A stretch of DNA of 64,000 nucleotides from Conexibacter sp. S30A1. Lineage in GTDB: Bacteria > Actinomycetota > Thermoleophilia > Solirubrobacterales > Solirubrobacteraceae. A program made the translations under genes and the position numbers. The notes beneath the pieces are model-generated. The model was not told where the DNA came from and made no database searches. It saw only the letters and a list, made by a program, of their open reading frames with translations. Every line of letters begins with the position of its first letter. Position 1 is the first letter of the stretch. The DNA is taken from the NCBI RefSeq assembly GCF_023330665.1, contig NZ_CP097127.1:3100001-3164000 (forward strand). Reading direction: 5' to 3'. Shown piece after piece: positions 34,036 to 43,028 of this stretch.

Positions 34036-35715
34036 ATGATGTCTGCTGCTCAAGATTCCCAGGAAGTCAGGATGCCCGCAACCGCCGCGTCGGTCGGGTC
34101 GATTGTCAACAGTGTTAACTGGGGTGACCAGATCGGGATCGAGCAGGTACGCGGGGCGCCGTTCCGGATGTACACCCATCGACCCCGTCGGCTGACCGAG
34201 GTGCTTGAGCTCGCGCATAGCTGGGCGCAGCGCACATACCTCGTCCAGGGCGAGCGAGAGGTTAGCTTCGACGCGTTGCTCGGCAGCGTCGTTCGCAAGG
34301 CAACAACGCTTGCGGAGAGCGGGGTCAGCGCCGGAGACCGCGTGCTGATGCACGGCTGGAACAGTCCCGACTGGGTCATCAACTTCTGGGCCTGTCAATA
34401 CCTGCGCGCCGTGCCCGCACTGGCTAACGCATGGTGGAGCAAAGCCGAGGTCGCAGATGCACTCGCACTGGTCGAGCCTAAGACAACTTTGGCCGATCCC
34501 CGCTGTGCGACCAGTCTACCCCCTAAAGCCAAACGTGCCATCTGGGAACTTGACATGACCCAATCCGGAAATGGCGCCACTGCTGCGCCTAGCGACGGCG
34601 ACGAATCTGATGCCGCCGTCATCATCTTCACCTCCGGCACCGCAGGCAAGCCCAAAGCAGTCGAACTCTCCCACAGATCGCTTCTGGCTAACCTCCAGAT
34701 GCTACTGCAGGTCACCCATCGGCTGCCTCACGAGGTTGATGAGAACTCCGGCGAGGTCGTGCTGCACACCGGGCCGCTCTTTCACGTCGGTGGCCCCCAG
34801 ATGCTGCTGCGCTCAGTCGTCGTAGGCCACACCGTGATCATGCCATCCGGTCGCTTCGACGCGGGAGAGGTGCTTGCCTTGATCGAGCGTCACAAAATCG
34901 CTCGATGGGCTGCCGTTCCGACGATGGTTACGCGTGTGCTCGACCACCCGGACCTTCACAAGAGAGATCTGAGCAGCCTGCGAGCACTGACGACCGGTGG
35001 CGCTCCGATTCATCCTGAAATGTTGGAGCGAGTCCGCCAAGAGTTCCCGGGGGTGAGGACGGGCGTGCCCACCGGCTACGGACTGACCGAGAACTGCGGG
35101 CAGGCCACGGCAGCGTCTGGCAGGGACACGCTTAATCATCCCGGCTCGGCCGGCCGGCCGCTGCCGCTGGTCGAGATCGGGTTCGAACCGCACCAGGACC
35201 TGCCAGACCCGGAAGTCCTGATCCGCTCCGCGACGCAGATGACACGCTACATCGGACTCGACGAGTCTCCGATCGACAGCGAGGGCTGGTTGCACACTGG
35301 CGACTTGGGACACTTCGACGAGGATGGTCGGCTGTGGATCACCGGACGCGCAAAGGATCTAATCATCCGCGGTGGCGAGAACATCGCACCGGCAGCGGTC
35401 GAACGCGCACTGATAGCCGTCCCCGGCGTGACGGAAGCCGCAGTGGTCGGCATCCCACACCCGGAATATGGCGAAGAAGTCTGCGCGTTCGTAGTCACGG
35501 ACGGAACGCACACGAGCGAGACTCTGACCGAACGGCTTAAGGGGCAGCTCGCGTCATTTGCGATACCGAGCGTCTGGTATCTGCGCCGCGAACGTCTGCC
35601 GACGAACCAAACCGAGAAGGTCGACAAACCCGCGCTGCGCGAACATGCGATCGCTGAACGGGGAGCCGGCAGTCGGTCAACAAGCCTAGGTCGTGCTGGA
35701 CGCGACAGCACCTAA
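34036..35715 (+). CDS. AMP-forming acyl-CoA synthetase, 559 aa
   Basis: ANL-superfamily ligase. The P-loop IIFTSGTAGKPKAVELSH, the adenine motif PTGYGLTENCG, the hinge region GWLHTGDLGHFDEDGRLWITGR and the catalytic Lys near the C-terminus in PTNQTEKVDKPA are all present. It activates a carboxylic acid to its CoA thioester via an acyl-adenylate. The substrate is unpredictable; the medium length and context suggest the acid made by the aldehyde dehydrogenases. The start is ATG 34036 or 34039. The CaiB gene follows after 2 bp. Confidence 0.93.
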   Translation: MMSAAQDSQEVRMPATAASVGSIVNSVNWGDQIGIEQVRGAPFRMYTHRPRRLTEVLELAHSWAQRTYLVQGEREVSFDALLGSVVRKATTLAESGVSAGDRVLMHGWNSPDWVINFWACQYLRAVPALANAWWSKAEVADALALVEPKTTLADPRCATSLPPKAKRAIWELDMTQSGNGATAAPSDGDESDAAVIIFTSGTAGKPKAVELSHRSLLANLQMLLQVTHRLPHEVDENSGEVVLHTGPLFHVGGPQMLLRSVVVGHTVIMPSGRFDAGEVLALIERHKIARWAAVPTMVTRVLDHPDLHKRDLSSLRALTTGGAPIHPEMLERVRQEFPGVRTGVPTGYGLTENCGQATAASGRDTLNHPGSAGRPLPLVEIGFEPHQDLPDPEVLIRSATQMTRYIGLDESPIDSEGWLHTGDLGHFDEDGRLWITGRAKDLIIRGGENIAPAAVERALIAVPGVTEAAVVGIPHPEYGEEVCAFVVTDGTHTSETLTERLKGQLASFAIPSVWYLRRERLPTNQTEKVDKPALREHAIAERGAGSRSTSLGRAGRDST

Positions 35716-35717
35716 AG

Positions 35718-37013
35718 ATGGGGGTAACGGAAGTGTTTGCTACTGATACTCTGGGCCAGGGCGCGTTGACCGGCATCACGGTGCTGGATCTAGGGCAAGC
35801 GTTTATGGGCCCGTACTGCGCGCTACTACTGCAACGGCTGGGCGCCGACGTGATCAAGGTGGAGCCGCTGAAGGGAGAGCCATACCGGCGGCCGACTGTT
35901 CGCAAGGGCACCGAGATGATGCAGTTCGGTCTGCTCAATGCCGGCAAGCGCAGCGTCAGCCTCGATCTCAAGAACCCTGAGGGACGGGAGCTGTTTCTGC
36001 GGCTCGCCGCAACCGCCGACGTGGTTATCCAGAACTTCGCGCCCGGCACATTCGATCGTCTCATTGGTGTCGATGCAGTGCTGGACGCTAATCCACGGCT
36101 GATCCTCGCCTCGGGTAGCGGTTACGGGAGCACGGGCCCCTACCGATCGCTGCGTGCCATGGATCTGACGGTCCAAGCGATGTCTGGCGTCATGGCGACC
36201 ACCGGGTTTCCTGACGGGATTCCGGTGCGCACGGGCCCGTCGGTGGTCGACTTCATGGGTGGCGCCCACCTCACCGCGGCGGTGCTCGCTGCTCTCGTGC
36301 AGCGCTCGGTGACTGGCAAGGGTCAACACGTCGAGGTTGCGCTTTATGACGCGATCCTTCCATCTCTCGCTTCGAACATCGGAGGGTACCTCGACAACGA
36401 CGGAGCGATCCCAGAGCGCACCGGGAACCGCCATGGCGGGTTGGAGGTTTCCCCGTATAACTCGTACAAGACTCAGGATGGTTGGGCCGCGATCCTCTGC
36501 CTGCACGATCGTCACTGGGCATCGCTATGCAGAGCGATGGAGCGCCCCGAACTGATCGAGGATCCGGCATTCAAGACCGGACGTGCACGTGCCGCATCCA
36601 TCGACCGCGTCGATGCGGTCGTCGAGGCTTGGACGTCGACTCGAACTACCGACGATGTGATCATGGTATTGAGCGACGCCGGCATCGCCTGCGCTCCTGT
36701 GAAATCCCTGAGAGAGGTCATCACCGACCCACAAGTAGCTGAGCGCGGGATGCTGAGGTACCACTCCCGTGAGGATCGAGACTGGTGGACGCTCGGCAGC
36801 CCGCTGCGCCTTTCCGACTCGCCTGCGCCCGAGGAGAGCGAGGTCCCGAGGCTGGGTGAGCACACCGCCGAAGTCCTTGCAGAACGACTTTTGCTCGAGA
36901 GGAGTGAGCTCGAAGCCCTTGATGCCTGCGGAGTCACCGGTACTGGGACCGAGGTCAAAGACGGCTATCACGGCCGCTCATCGCTCGCGCTCGTGGACAC
37001 CGCCGATTCGTAG
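35718..37013 (+). CDS. Class III CoA-transferase (CaiB/BaiF family), 431 aa
   Basis: Family features are the opening LTGITVLDLGQAFMGPYCALLLQRLGADVIKVEP, the segment NAGKRSVSLDLKNPEGRELF, and the catalytic Asp in GPSVVDFMGGAHLTAAVL. These enzymes move CoA between carboxylates via an aspartyl anhydride. With a CoA ligase just upstream, the pathway could charge a first acid with ATP and a later one by CoA exchange. An alternative GTG start lies at 35733. It is part of the fourth unit, 2 bp after the ligase. Confidence 0.92.
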   Translation: MGVTEVFATDTLGQGALTGITVLDLGQAFMGPYCALLLQRLGADVIKVEPLKGEPYRRPTVRKGTEMMQFGLLNAGKRSVSLDLKNPEGRELFLRLAATADVVIQNFAPGTFDRLIGVDAVLDANPRLILASGSGYGSTGPYRSLRAMDLTVQAMSGVMATTGFPDGIPVRTGPSVVDFMGGAHLTAAVLAALVQRSVTGKGQHVEVALYDAILPSLASNIGGYLDNDGAIPERTGNRHGGLEVSPYNSYKTQDGWAAILCLHDRHWASLCRAMERPELIEDPAFKTGRARAASIDRVDAVVEAWTSTRTTDDVIMVLSDAGIACAPVKSLREVITDPQVAERGMLRYHSREDRDWWTLGSPLRLSDSPAPEESEVPRLGEHTAEVLAERLLLERSELEALDACGVTGTGTEVKDGYHGRSSLALVDTADS

Positions 37014-37025
37014 TTGGGGTTGGAG

Positions 37026-38021
37026 ATGAGGGCGCCTGAACCAGGCGATGGGACCGGCATCTACCGGGTTGAGCTTCCAACGTCATTTCCTGTCGGGCCG
37101 GTCAACTCGTACCTGATCGAGGACGACCCGCTCACGCTCGTTGACGCCGGGCCGAACGCTGCCACCACCCTCGTCGCGCTCGAGGACGGTGTGGCAGCGT
37201 TGGGCCACAAGATCAACGAGATCGAGCTCATCATCGTCACCCACCAACATCTGGATCACATCGGTCTGGTCGGCTTGCTGGCAGAAAAGACCGGCGCCGA
37301 GGTTGCCGCCCTCCAAGAGCTGCAACCGTGGCTGGCCTCCTACGACCAATCGATCCGCGCGCAACACCGATACATGCGCGAGACGCTTCTAACCCATGGC
37401 GTCCCAAGGGACATCTGTTTGGTGGTCGACGCGATGAATCGGCGTTCCAGCGGCTGGGGTGCCCCCGTCAACGTTACGATCCCGCTCGTCCCCGGACAAG
37501 AGTTACGCCTCGGCACCCGTACCTTCACGGTTCTACACCGACCCGGCCACTCGCCATCCGACACGGTGTTCTGTGACTACGACGCACGTGTCATGATCGG
37601 TGGTGACCACCTGCTTGGCCACATCTCGTCCAATCCCGTGCTGACGCGGCCGCTCGACGGCCGGGAGCATCGACGACCACAGGCACTTGCCACCTACCTG
37701 GACTCGCTCGGGAAGACCGCGACCGAGCCAATAGACGTGGTCTACTCTGGGCATGGCGACCCAGTACACGCACACGCGGAACTGATCAAGACCCGTGTTG
37801 AGATGCACCGGCGTCGCTGCGAGCGCTTGCTTGAGCTGATCGAAGCACGTCCGCGGACGGCGTTCGAGCTCGCCCGCGAATTATGGCCTGACGAAGCCGT
37901 ACGGCAGGTGCAACTGACGATCTCAGAAGTACTGGGTCACGTCGATCTTCTGATCAACGCGGGCGATGTTTTCGAGCTGCAAGGAGAAGGCGGTCAAATC
38001 GAGTTTCTCCGGAGCCACTAG
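37026..38021 (+). CDS. MBL-fold metallo-hydrolase, 331 aa
   Basis: The zinc motif HQHLDH lies in IVTHQHLDHIGLVGLL near residue 77. The later ligands are His in HRPGHSPSDTVF, Asp in VMIGGDHLLGH and His in VVYSGHGDPVHAH. A C-terminal winged-helix-like segment (ARELWPDEAVRQVQLTISEVLGHVDLL) matches the LACTB2-like group. It probably hydrolyses a thioester or lactone. I prefer ATG 37026 over TTG 37014 because GGGGTTGGAG precedes the ATG. Confidence 0.88.
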   Translation: MRAPEPGDGTGIYRVELPTSFPVGPVNSYLIEDDPLTLVDAGPNAATTLVALEDGVAALGHKINEIELIIVTHQHLDHIGLVGLLAEKTGAEVAALQELQPWLASYDQSIRAQHRYMRETLLTHGVPRDICLVVDAMNRRSSGWGAPVNVTIPLVPGQELRLGTRTFTVLHRPGHSPSDTVFCDYDARVMIGGDHLLGHISSNPVLTRPLDGREHRRPQALATYLDSLGKTATEPIDVVYSGHGDPVHAHAELIKTRVEMHRRRCERLLELIEARPRTAFELARELWPDEAVRQVQLTISEVLGHVDLLINAGDVFELQGEGGQIEFLRSH

Positions 38022-38035
38022 GAGCCGTAAGCGGC

Positions 38036-39181
38036 ATGCCGAAGTCGCCTTTGCCGTCGATCGTTCCTTGCGCCGGGCGGACTGCGCTCGTGGTTGGTGG
38101 CACCGGGCCCTCTGGCCCAGACTTGGTCGAGGGACTGTTACAGCGTGGATTCGAGACGACGATCTTCCATAGCGGGACGCACGAGGTCCCACTACCCGAG
38201 GAGGTACGACACATCCACGGCGACCCGCATTTCCCCGAAACGATCGCCAAAGCGCTTGGCGGCAGCGAGTTCGACGTCGTGATTGCGCAGTACGGCCGAC
38301 TGCGCCACATAACCAACTACTTCAACGGTCGCACGGGACACATGGTCGCCGTCGGCGGTGCAATGACACCACTGGCACCCCGGTTCGACCCACGTTGGGG
38401 CGCGATGGGTCGACCTGCCATCGTACGCGAAGATCAGCGGCCGCTGATCGCCACCGAGTCCGACGGCAAACTCGGCTACCGCATTGCTGAAGCGGCAGAA
38501 CAATTCCTCGCTGCCGGCCAAAGCGGCGCGTTCGACGCCACATACATTGCCTATCCGACGCTCTACGGACCACGACAACCGGGTTCGCCCGAGTGGGCCA
38601 TTGTCCGCCGGATCCTTGACGGCAGACGCCAAATCATCGTTCCCGACGCCGGGCTCCGCCTCGAGTCGCGGGCGTTTGTTCGCAACGTGGGCCTCGCACC
38701 GTTGGCGGCCATTGACAACCAGTCGATGGCCGCCGGTAAGTCCTATGTTGTCACCGACAACGACATTTACACGGTGCGGCAACGGATCGAGTTCATAGCG
38801 CAATACATGGATGTCGAGGTCGAGTTCGTCGACATGCCCTTCGACATCGCCACACCAGCACATCCTCTGTACCGGTCAGGGCCTGAGCATCGTGCAACGC
38901 GGGGCGACGCGATAAGGGAAGAACTCGGATACTGCGAACGGTTCGACACCGCTACCGGAATCGCCCAAACGGTCGACTGGCTCCGGTCCGCCACAGCGCG
39001 CGAAATTGACGAATTGGAGTCGCAACTCGGCGACAGCTTCGACTACGACTTCGAAGACGTGCTAATCGACTCGTGGCGGCGGATGATGGGTGTACTTCCG
39101 CGGTCGGCGGACTCGGATTACAGGTACTCGCACGTATACAGGCACCCTACCAAGCCCGGCGAGGCATGGCGGAGAGCATGA
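38036..39181 (+). CDS. NAD-dependent epimerase/dehydratase-like protein, 381 aa
   Basis: An extended SDR fold: TALVVGGTGPSGPDLVEGLLQRG is the dinucleotide-binding motif, with a following HSGTHEVPLPEEVRHIHGD region typical of atypical SDRs. The Tyr of a YxxxK-type pair is not obvious, so a reductase or isomerase of the atypical class is possible. It is the last gene of the locus. Beyond its TGA at 39181 the sequence turns into mobile-element debris, so the operon could originally have been longer. Confidence 0.82.
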   Translation: MPKSPLPSIVPCAGRTALVVGGTGPSGPDLVEGLLQRGFETTIFHSGTHEVPLPEEVRHIHGDPHFPETIAKALGGSEFDVVIAQYGRLRHITNYFNGRTGHMVAVGGAMTPLAPRFDPRWGAMGRPAIVREDQRPLIATESDGKLGYRIAEAAEQFLAAGQSGAFDATYIAYPTLYGPRQPGSPEWAIVRRILDGRRQIIVPDAGLRLESRAFVRNVGLAPLAAIDNQSMAAGKSYVVTDNDIYTVRQRIEFIAQYMDVEVEFVDMPFDIATPAHPLYRSGPEHRATRGDAIREELGYCERFDTATGIAQTVDWLRSATAREIDELESQLGDSFDYDFEDVLIDSWRRMMGVLPRSADSDYRYSHVYRHPTKPGEAWRRA

Positions 39182-39502
39182 GTATCTGCGCTCGGTGCTG
39201 TGCCACGAGGTACGTGTACTGCGCTACGCCGCGCCGTAGAACCGCGGCGCGGATCCCACCGCGTCCACCAGATCAACCAGCGGCCTGACCCGCACCCCGA
39301 GCCGCGACCCCTGCCAACGCAACCTCCCCTCCGACCGTGTCGAGCAAGAACTCGCAGCACTCGCCGCCGCCGGCCGCGGCCATCGCAGCCAGACCGTCAC
39401 CGGCGGCGGTCCCGCCGAACTCTGCACCGGCGCACCGACACACAGTGCCTGACCCGGACGTCCTCAATGGCAGCCGTTGCAGCTAGCCTCAGACCCTTCG
39501 GT
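39182..39502. other. Degenerate stretch between catabolic locus and mobile elements
   Basis: Low-complexity Arg/Pro/Ala-coding frames in several registers and no recognisable protein. Some of it may be a diverged right half of the DUF6431-type element whose terminus is recognisable just downstream. Confidence 0.35.
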
Positions 39503-39575
39503 CGTTAGGTCGTTCGTCATGCAATCACCAATCCCGGACGACGCCGCGATCACCATCCAACGTGTCCGTCAACAA
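39503..39575. mobile_element. Remnant right end of a DUF6431-type element
   Basis: The stretch with GGTCGTTAGGTCGTTCGTCATG and ending GTGTCCGTCAACA parallels the last 75 bp of the two complete elements at 54090-55283 and 56960-58150 (GGTCGTTCGGTCGTTCATGA through GTGTCCGTCAACA). It is diverged, with no linked DUF6431 gene recognisable. It marks an old insertion at the edge of the catabolic locus. Confidence 0.55.
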
Positions 39576-39692
39576 GCGCGATCATCCGGGCGCTCGGGCG
39601 ATGCATGGGCTCAGGCCGACGGACGAGCAGGGAGGGGGAGCGAAAGGTGCGCCACCCAGTGGCGAGTGCGCGCAGTTTCCACTGGGTGCTTA

Positions 39693-40962
39693 GTGCTCCG
39701 CTACATAAATAACCTAACGTATTAGCATCCGGCCCACGCCGTAGCGTGTCTGGCATCCTGTCCTCTCATGAAGTGACGTTGATGCCGAGGCACAGCCCGT
39801 ATCGGATCGAGTTGAGCGACGAGGAACACGCGGTCCTGGAGCACGTCGCGCGCTCATATACGTTGCCGTACTGGCAGGTTATACGTGCTCAGATGGTGCT
39901 GATGGCGGCCCAGGGGATGCGCAACGACCAGATCGCTGCCGAGCTTCGCTGTCGGCGCGAGGTGGTCTCGCAGTGGCGAAAGCGGTTCTTCGAGCAGCGC
40001 CTGGGCGGCCTCGAGGACCGGCCACGGCGCGGTAGACCGCCGACTTTTCCCCCCTCAGGTGCGGGCTGAGGTGATCCGCCTGGCGTGCGAGCGACCCGTC
40101 GACAGCGAGGTGCCGCTGGCGCGCTGGTCCTCCAGCGAGCTGGCCGCTGAGGTGATCTCGCGCGGGATCTGCGAGCAGATCTCCGGGGTGACGGTCTGGC
40201 GCTGGCTGTCTGAGGATGCGATCAAGCCGTGGCAGTACCGCTCGTGGATCTTCCCACGGGACCCCGAGTTCACCGCCAACGCCGGCCGGATCCTCGACCT
40301 GTACGCCGGCCGCTGGGAGGGCGAGCTGCTGCATCCCGGCGACTACGTCGTCTGCTGCGACGAGAAGCCCTCGATCCAAGCCAGACGCCGCAAGCATCAG
40401 ACGCTCCCGTCCGCGCCCGGCATCGGCCGCGGGCAGCGCGTCGAGCACGAATACGAGCGCAACGGCGCGCTCTGTTACTTCGCCGCCTGGGACGTCAAGC
40501 GCGCCAAGCTGTTTGACCGCTGCGCCCCGGCCGACGGGATCGAGCCGTTCGATGCGCTGGTCGAGCAGTTCATGACCGTCGAGCCCTACAGCAAGGCGAG
40601 ACGCGTGTTCGTGATCGTGGACAACGGCTCCGCGCACCGCGGCAAGAAATCGATCAGACGACTCCAAGGCCGATACGAAAACCTGATCCTGGTCCACACA
40701 CCGGTCCACGCGAGCTGGCTCAACCAGGCCGAGATCTACTTCTCCATCGTCCAGCGCAAGGTCCTGACACCCAACGACTTCGCCGACCTCGCCACGCTCC
40801 AGCAGCAGCTACTCACGTTCGGCCGCCGCTACGAGCACATCGCCGCGCCGTTCGAGTGGAAGTTCACCCGCGCCGACCTCGACCGCCTCGCGCACCGCCT
40901 CGACCTACCCGCCGCCCACGCCGCCTGACTCAATACGTGGGCGAACTTCTGAGCCAGAGCAC
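39693..40962 (+). mobile_element. IS630-type insertion sequence, about 1270 bp
   Basis: The left end GTGCTCCG (39693) and the right end CAGAGCAC (to 40962) form a short terminal inverted repeat. TTA flanks both sides (39690-39692 and 40963-40965), containing the TA duplication expected of IS630/Tc1-type transposition. Exact termini could be off by one base. The transposase inside is split by a +1 shift. Confidence 0.65.
39782..40928 (+). pseudogene. IS630-family transposase in two frames (frameshift at a C6 run)
   Basis: The first frame (from ATG 39782) gives the N-terminal helix-turn-helix: AAELRCRREVVSQWRKRFFEQRLGGLEDRPRRGRPP. The second (in frame with 40059-40928) carries the DDE domain: Asp in VVCCDEKPSIQ, Asp in VIVDNGSAHRG, Glu in ASWLNQAEIYFS. 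The frames meet at TTTTCCCCCC (40045-40054), where a +1 shift would join TFPP to QVRAEVIRL in line with intact relatives. This could be a programmed frameshift or a disabling indel; sequence alone cannot decide. No other damage is seen. Confidence 0.8.
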
Positions 40963-41474
40963 TTAGATGCAAGAGACCCCCGCTCCGTGAGGGCGACGGC
41001 TTCGCTTGGCCGCACCGTTACGGGGCGTTCTCACTCAGGGGCGGATTGCTGAGACCGCCAGCCTGATTTGGCCCCAGTGCGACGGGGCGAGTTCCAGCCA
41101 ACGTCGGAAAGCGCCGGACAACCGGCATGAGAGAAGGGAATGAGAGAGTCCTACATCGAAGATTTAGCGAACCGCGGTGGCCCTGCCCATGCGTTGGCGT
41201 TCCGTGAGGGCGCAGCGAAGCGTTGGTGTCGGGGTGCGTGCAGGCCGGCTATTGAGCCCCGAAATGCTGAACAGTCTGGGTGCCGACACGGTCGACGTCG
41301 GTGGAAGGCAATACTTGCGGCGGCGTTATCGCGAGTCGTCGTGAGGCCCGGCGGGGTCGGAGAACCTGTGCATGTGCGTGATCTCTCCATGCTGAGAACC
41401 GGGAGGGCTTGCGGTTATCCGCCTGTCGTGATGGCGGGGCGGGTCGCGCGGGGAACGCCGGTGGCGGTAATCCC

Positions 41475-42971
41475 GTGACGCACGACCGTGAGCAGTCGGA
41501 CGGCCTGATAGTACCTGTGAAGCTGTCGAACAACGCCCGAGACGGGGCGGCGGAGGCGGTGGAGGGAAGCGGGCCGGTCAAGGGGAACGCGGCAGGCAAA
41601 ACGCGTCCCGGACACTGTGCCGGGCATGACGCGCCAAGTGCGCTTGACCGTGTGCGACGGATCGCAAGGCAGGACAAGGACGTGCGGTTCACCGCGCTAC
41701 TGCACCATGTTGACGTCGATCGCCTGCGGGCGGCGTACTTTGCGCTTCGGCCAAAGGCCGCACCGGGGGTGGATGGCGTCACGTGGGACGACTACGGGCA
41801 GGATCTGGAGGGCAGCCTCACGGATCTCCACGCTCGTGTTCACAGGGGCGCCTATCGAGCGAGACCGTCTCGGCGGGTGTTCATTCCGAAGCCGGATGGG
41901 CGGCTTAGGCCGCTCGGCGTCGCTGCGCTTGAGGACAAGATCCTTCAGCGGGCGGTGGTCGAGGTGCTGAACGCTGTCTATGAGCAGGACTTTCTCGGTT
42001 TCTCTTACGGCTTCCGTCCGGGGCGCTCACCGCATGACGCGCTGGACGCACTGGCATACGGGATCAACCGTCGGAGGGTGAACTGGGTGCTCGACGCTGA
42101 TTTCAGCGACTACTTTTCCAGGCTCGACCATCAGTGGCTGGTCAAGTTCTTAGAGCACCGGATCGCGGATGAAAGGGTCTTGCGGCTGATCCAGAAATGG
42201 CTGGCCGCGGGGGTCATCGAGGCCGGGTCGTGGACAGCATTGCCGGACGGCGTTCCCCAGGGGGCCTCGGCCTCTCCGTTGTTGGCGAACGTTTACGCGC
42301 ACTACGTCCTTGACCTGTGGGCTGACCAATGGAGACGTCGGCACGCGCACGGTCATGTTGTGATCGTGCGCTTCGCCGATGACTTCGTGGTGGGTTTTGA
42401 GCACCGGCAGGACGCGGAACGGTTCTGGGTTGAGCTTCGCGAGAGACTCGCGAAGTTCGGGCTGGAGCTTAACGCCGAGAAGACCAGGCTGATCGAGTTC
42501 GGGCGGTTTGCCGCCCGTGATCGTGCAGCCCGAGGGCTCGGCAAGCCTGAGACGTTCCAGTTTCTCGGTTTCACGCACATGTGCGGGAAGGCGAGGAAGA
42601 CGGGACAGTTCAAGCTCTTGCGGACCACCGACTCGAAACGGATGCGCGTCAAGCTGCACGCTCTCAAGCGGGAGATGGCGTGGCGTATGCACCAGCCCAT
42701 TCCGGCGCAGGGCCAGTGGCTTGCCACGGTCCTTCAAGGGCACTACAACTACTACGCGGTGCCCAACAACAGCGAGGCGCTCCACGTCTTCCGCGAACAG
42801 ATCATCCGGTACTGGCGACACTCGCTGCGGCGACGTAGTCAGCGCAACCGGATCGACTGGACGCGAATGAACGTCTTGGCTGACCGATGGCTACCAGCCC
42901 CGCGTATCTTGCATCCTTGGCCTGAACAGCGATTCGCCGCCAGAACCCAAGACAGGAGCCCAGTGCGGTAG
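41475..42971 (+). CDS. ltrA: Group II intron reverse transcriptase/maturase, 498 aa
   Basis: The intron-encoded protein has RT blocks in order: PGVDGVTWDDYG, RRVFIPKPDGRLRPLGV, FSYGFRPGRSPHDAL, LDADFSDYFSRLDH, the catalytic FADD in VIVRFADDFVVGF and FGLELNAEKTRLIEFGRFA. The maturase (X) domain follows, with LQGHYNYYAVPNN and the DRWLPAPRILHPWPEQRF tail. I chose GTG 41475; the ORF extends to 41409 without homology. The stop at 42969-42971 lies inside the domain V hairpin, so the coding and ribozyme parts overlap. It supports splicing and mobility of its own intron. Confidence 0.92.
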   Translation: MTHDREQSDGLIVPVKLSNNARDGAAEAVEGSGPVKGNAAGKTRPGHCAGHDAPSALDRVRRIARQDKDVRFTALLHHVDVDRLRAAYFALRPKAAPGVDGVTWDDYGQDLEGSLTDLHARVHRGAYRARPSRRVFIPKPDGRLRPLGVAALEDKILQRAVVEVLNAVYEQDFLGFSYGFRPGRSPHDALDALAYGINRRRVNWVLDADFSDYFSRLDHQWLVKFLEHRIADERVLRLIQKWLAAGVIEAGSWTALPDGVPQGASASPLLANVYAHYVLDLWADQWRRRHAHGHVVIVRFADDFVVGFEHRQDAERFWVELRERLAKFGLELNAEKTRLIEFGRFAARDRAARGLGKPETFQFLGFTHMCGKARKTGQFKLLRTTDSKRMRVKLHALKREMAWRMHQPIPAQGQWLATVLQGHYNYYAVPNNSEALHVFREQIIRYWRHSLRRRSQRNRIDWTRMNVLADRWLPAPRILHPWPEQRFAARTQDRSPVR

Positions 42972-42990
42972 TCCCGCACGCTGGGATCTG
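42956..42990 (+). ncRNA. Group II intron domain V
   Basis: The stem-loop GAGCCCAGTGCGG-loop-CCGCACGCTGGGATC has the AGC catalytic triad at its base, a five-base-pair upper stem (TGCGG/CCGCA) and a CG bulge region, all typical of domain V. It overlaps the maturase stop codon. Confidence 0.72.
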
Positions 42991-43028
42991 CGCGGGGGGC
43001 GGTCAGCAACGGCCGTCCCCACCGCAAC

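Larger units (their letters stand above)
41077..43028 (+). mobile_element. Group II intron with maturase ORF
   Basis: The 5' end GTGCGAC at 41077 matches the group II consensus GUGYG. It follows the exon end TTTGGCCCCA. About 400 nt of structured leader precede the reverse-transcriptase ORF. A domain V-like hairpin lies at 42956-42990 and a domain VI-like GC-rich hairpin at about 42995-43020. The 3' end near 43028 is approximate, because an IS30-type element begins at 43029. The Lys-Asp-type endonuclease domain is absent from the ORF, as in many bacterial lineages. Confidence 0.75.
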
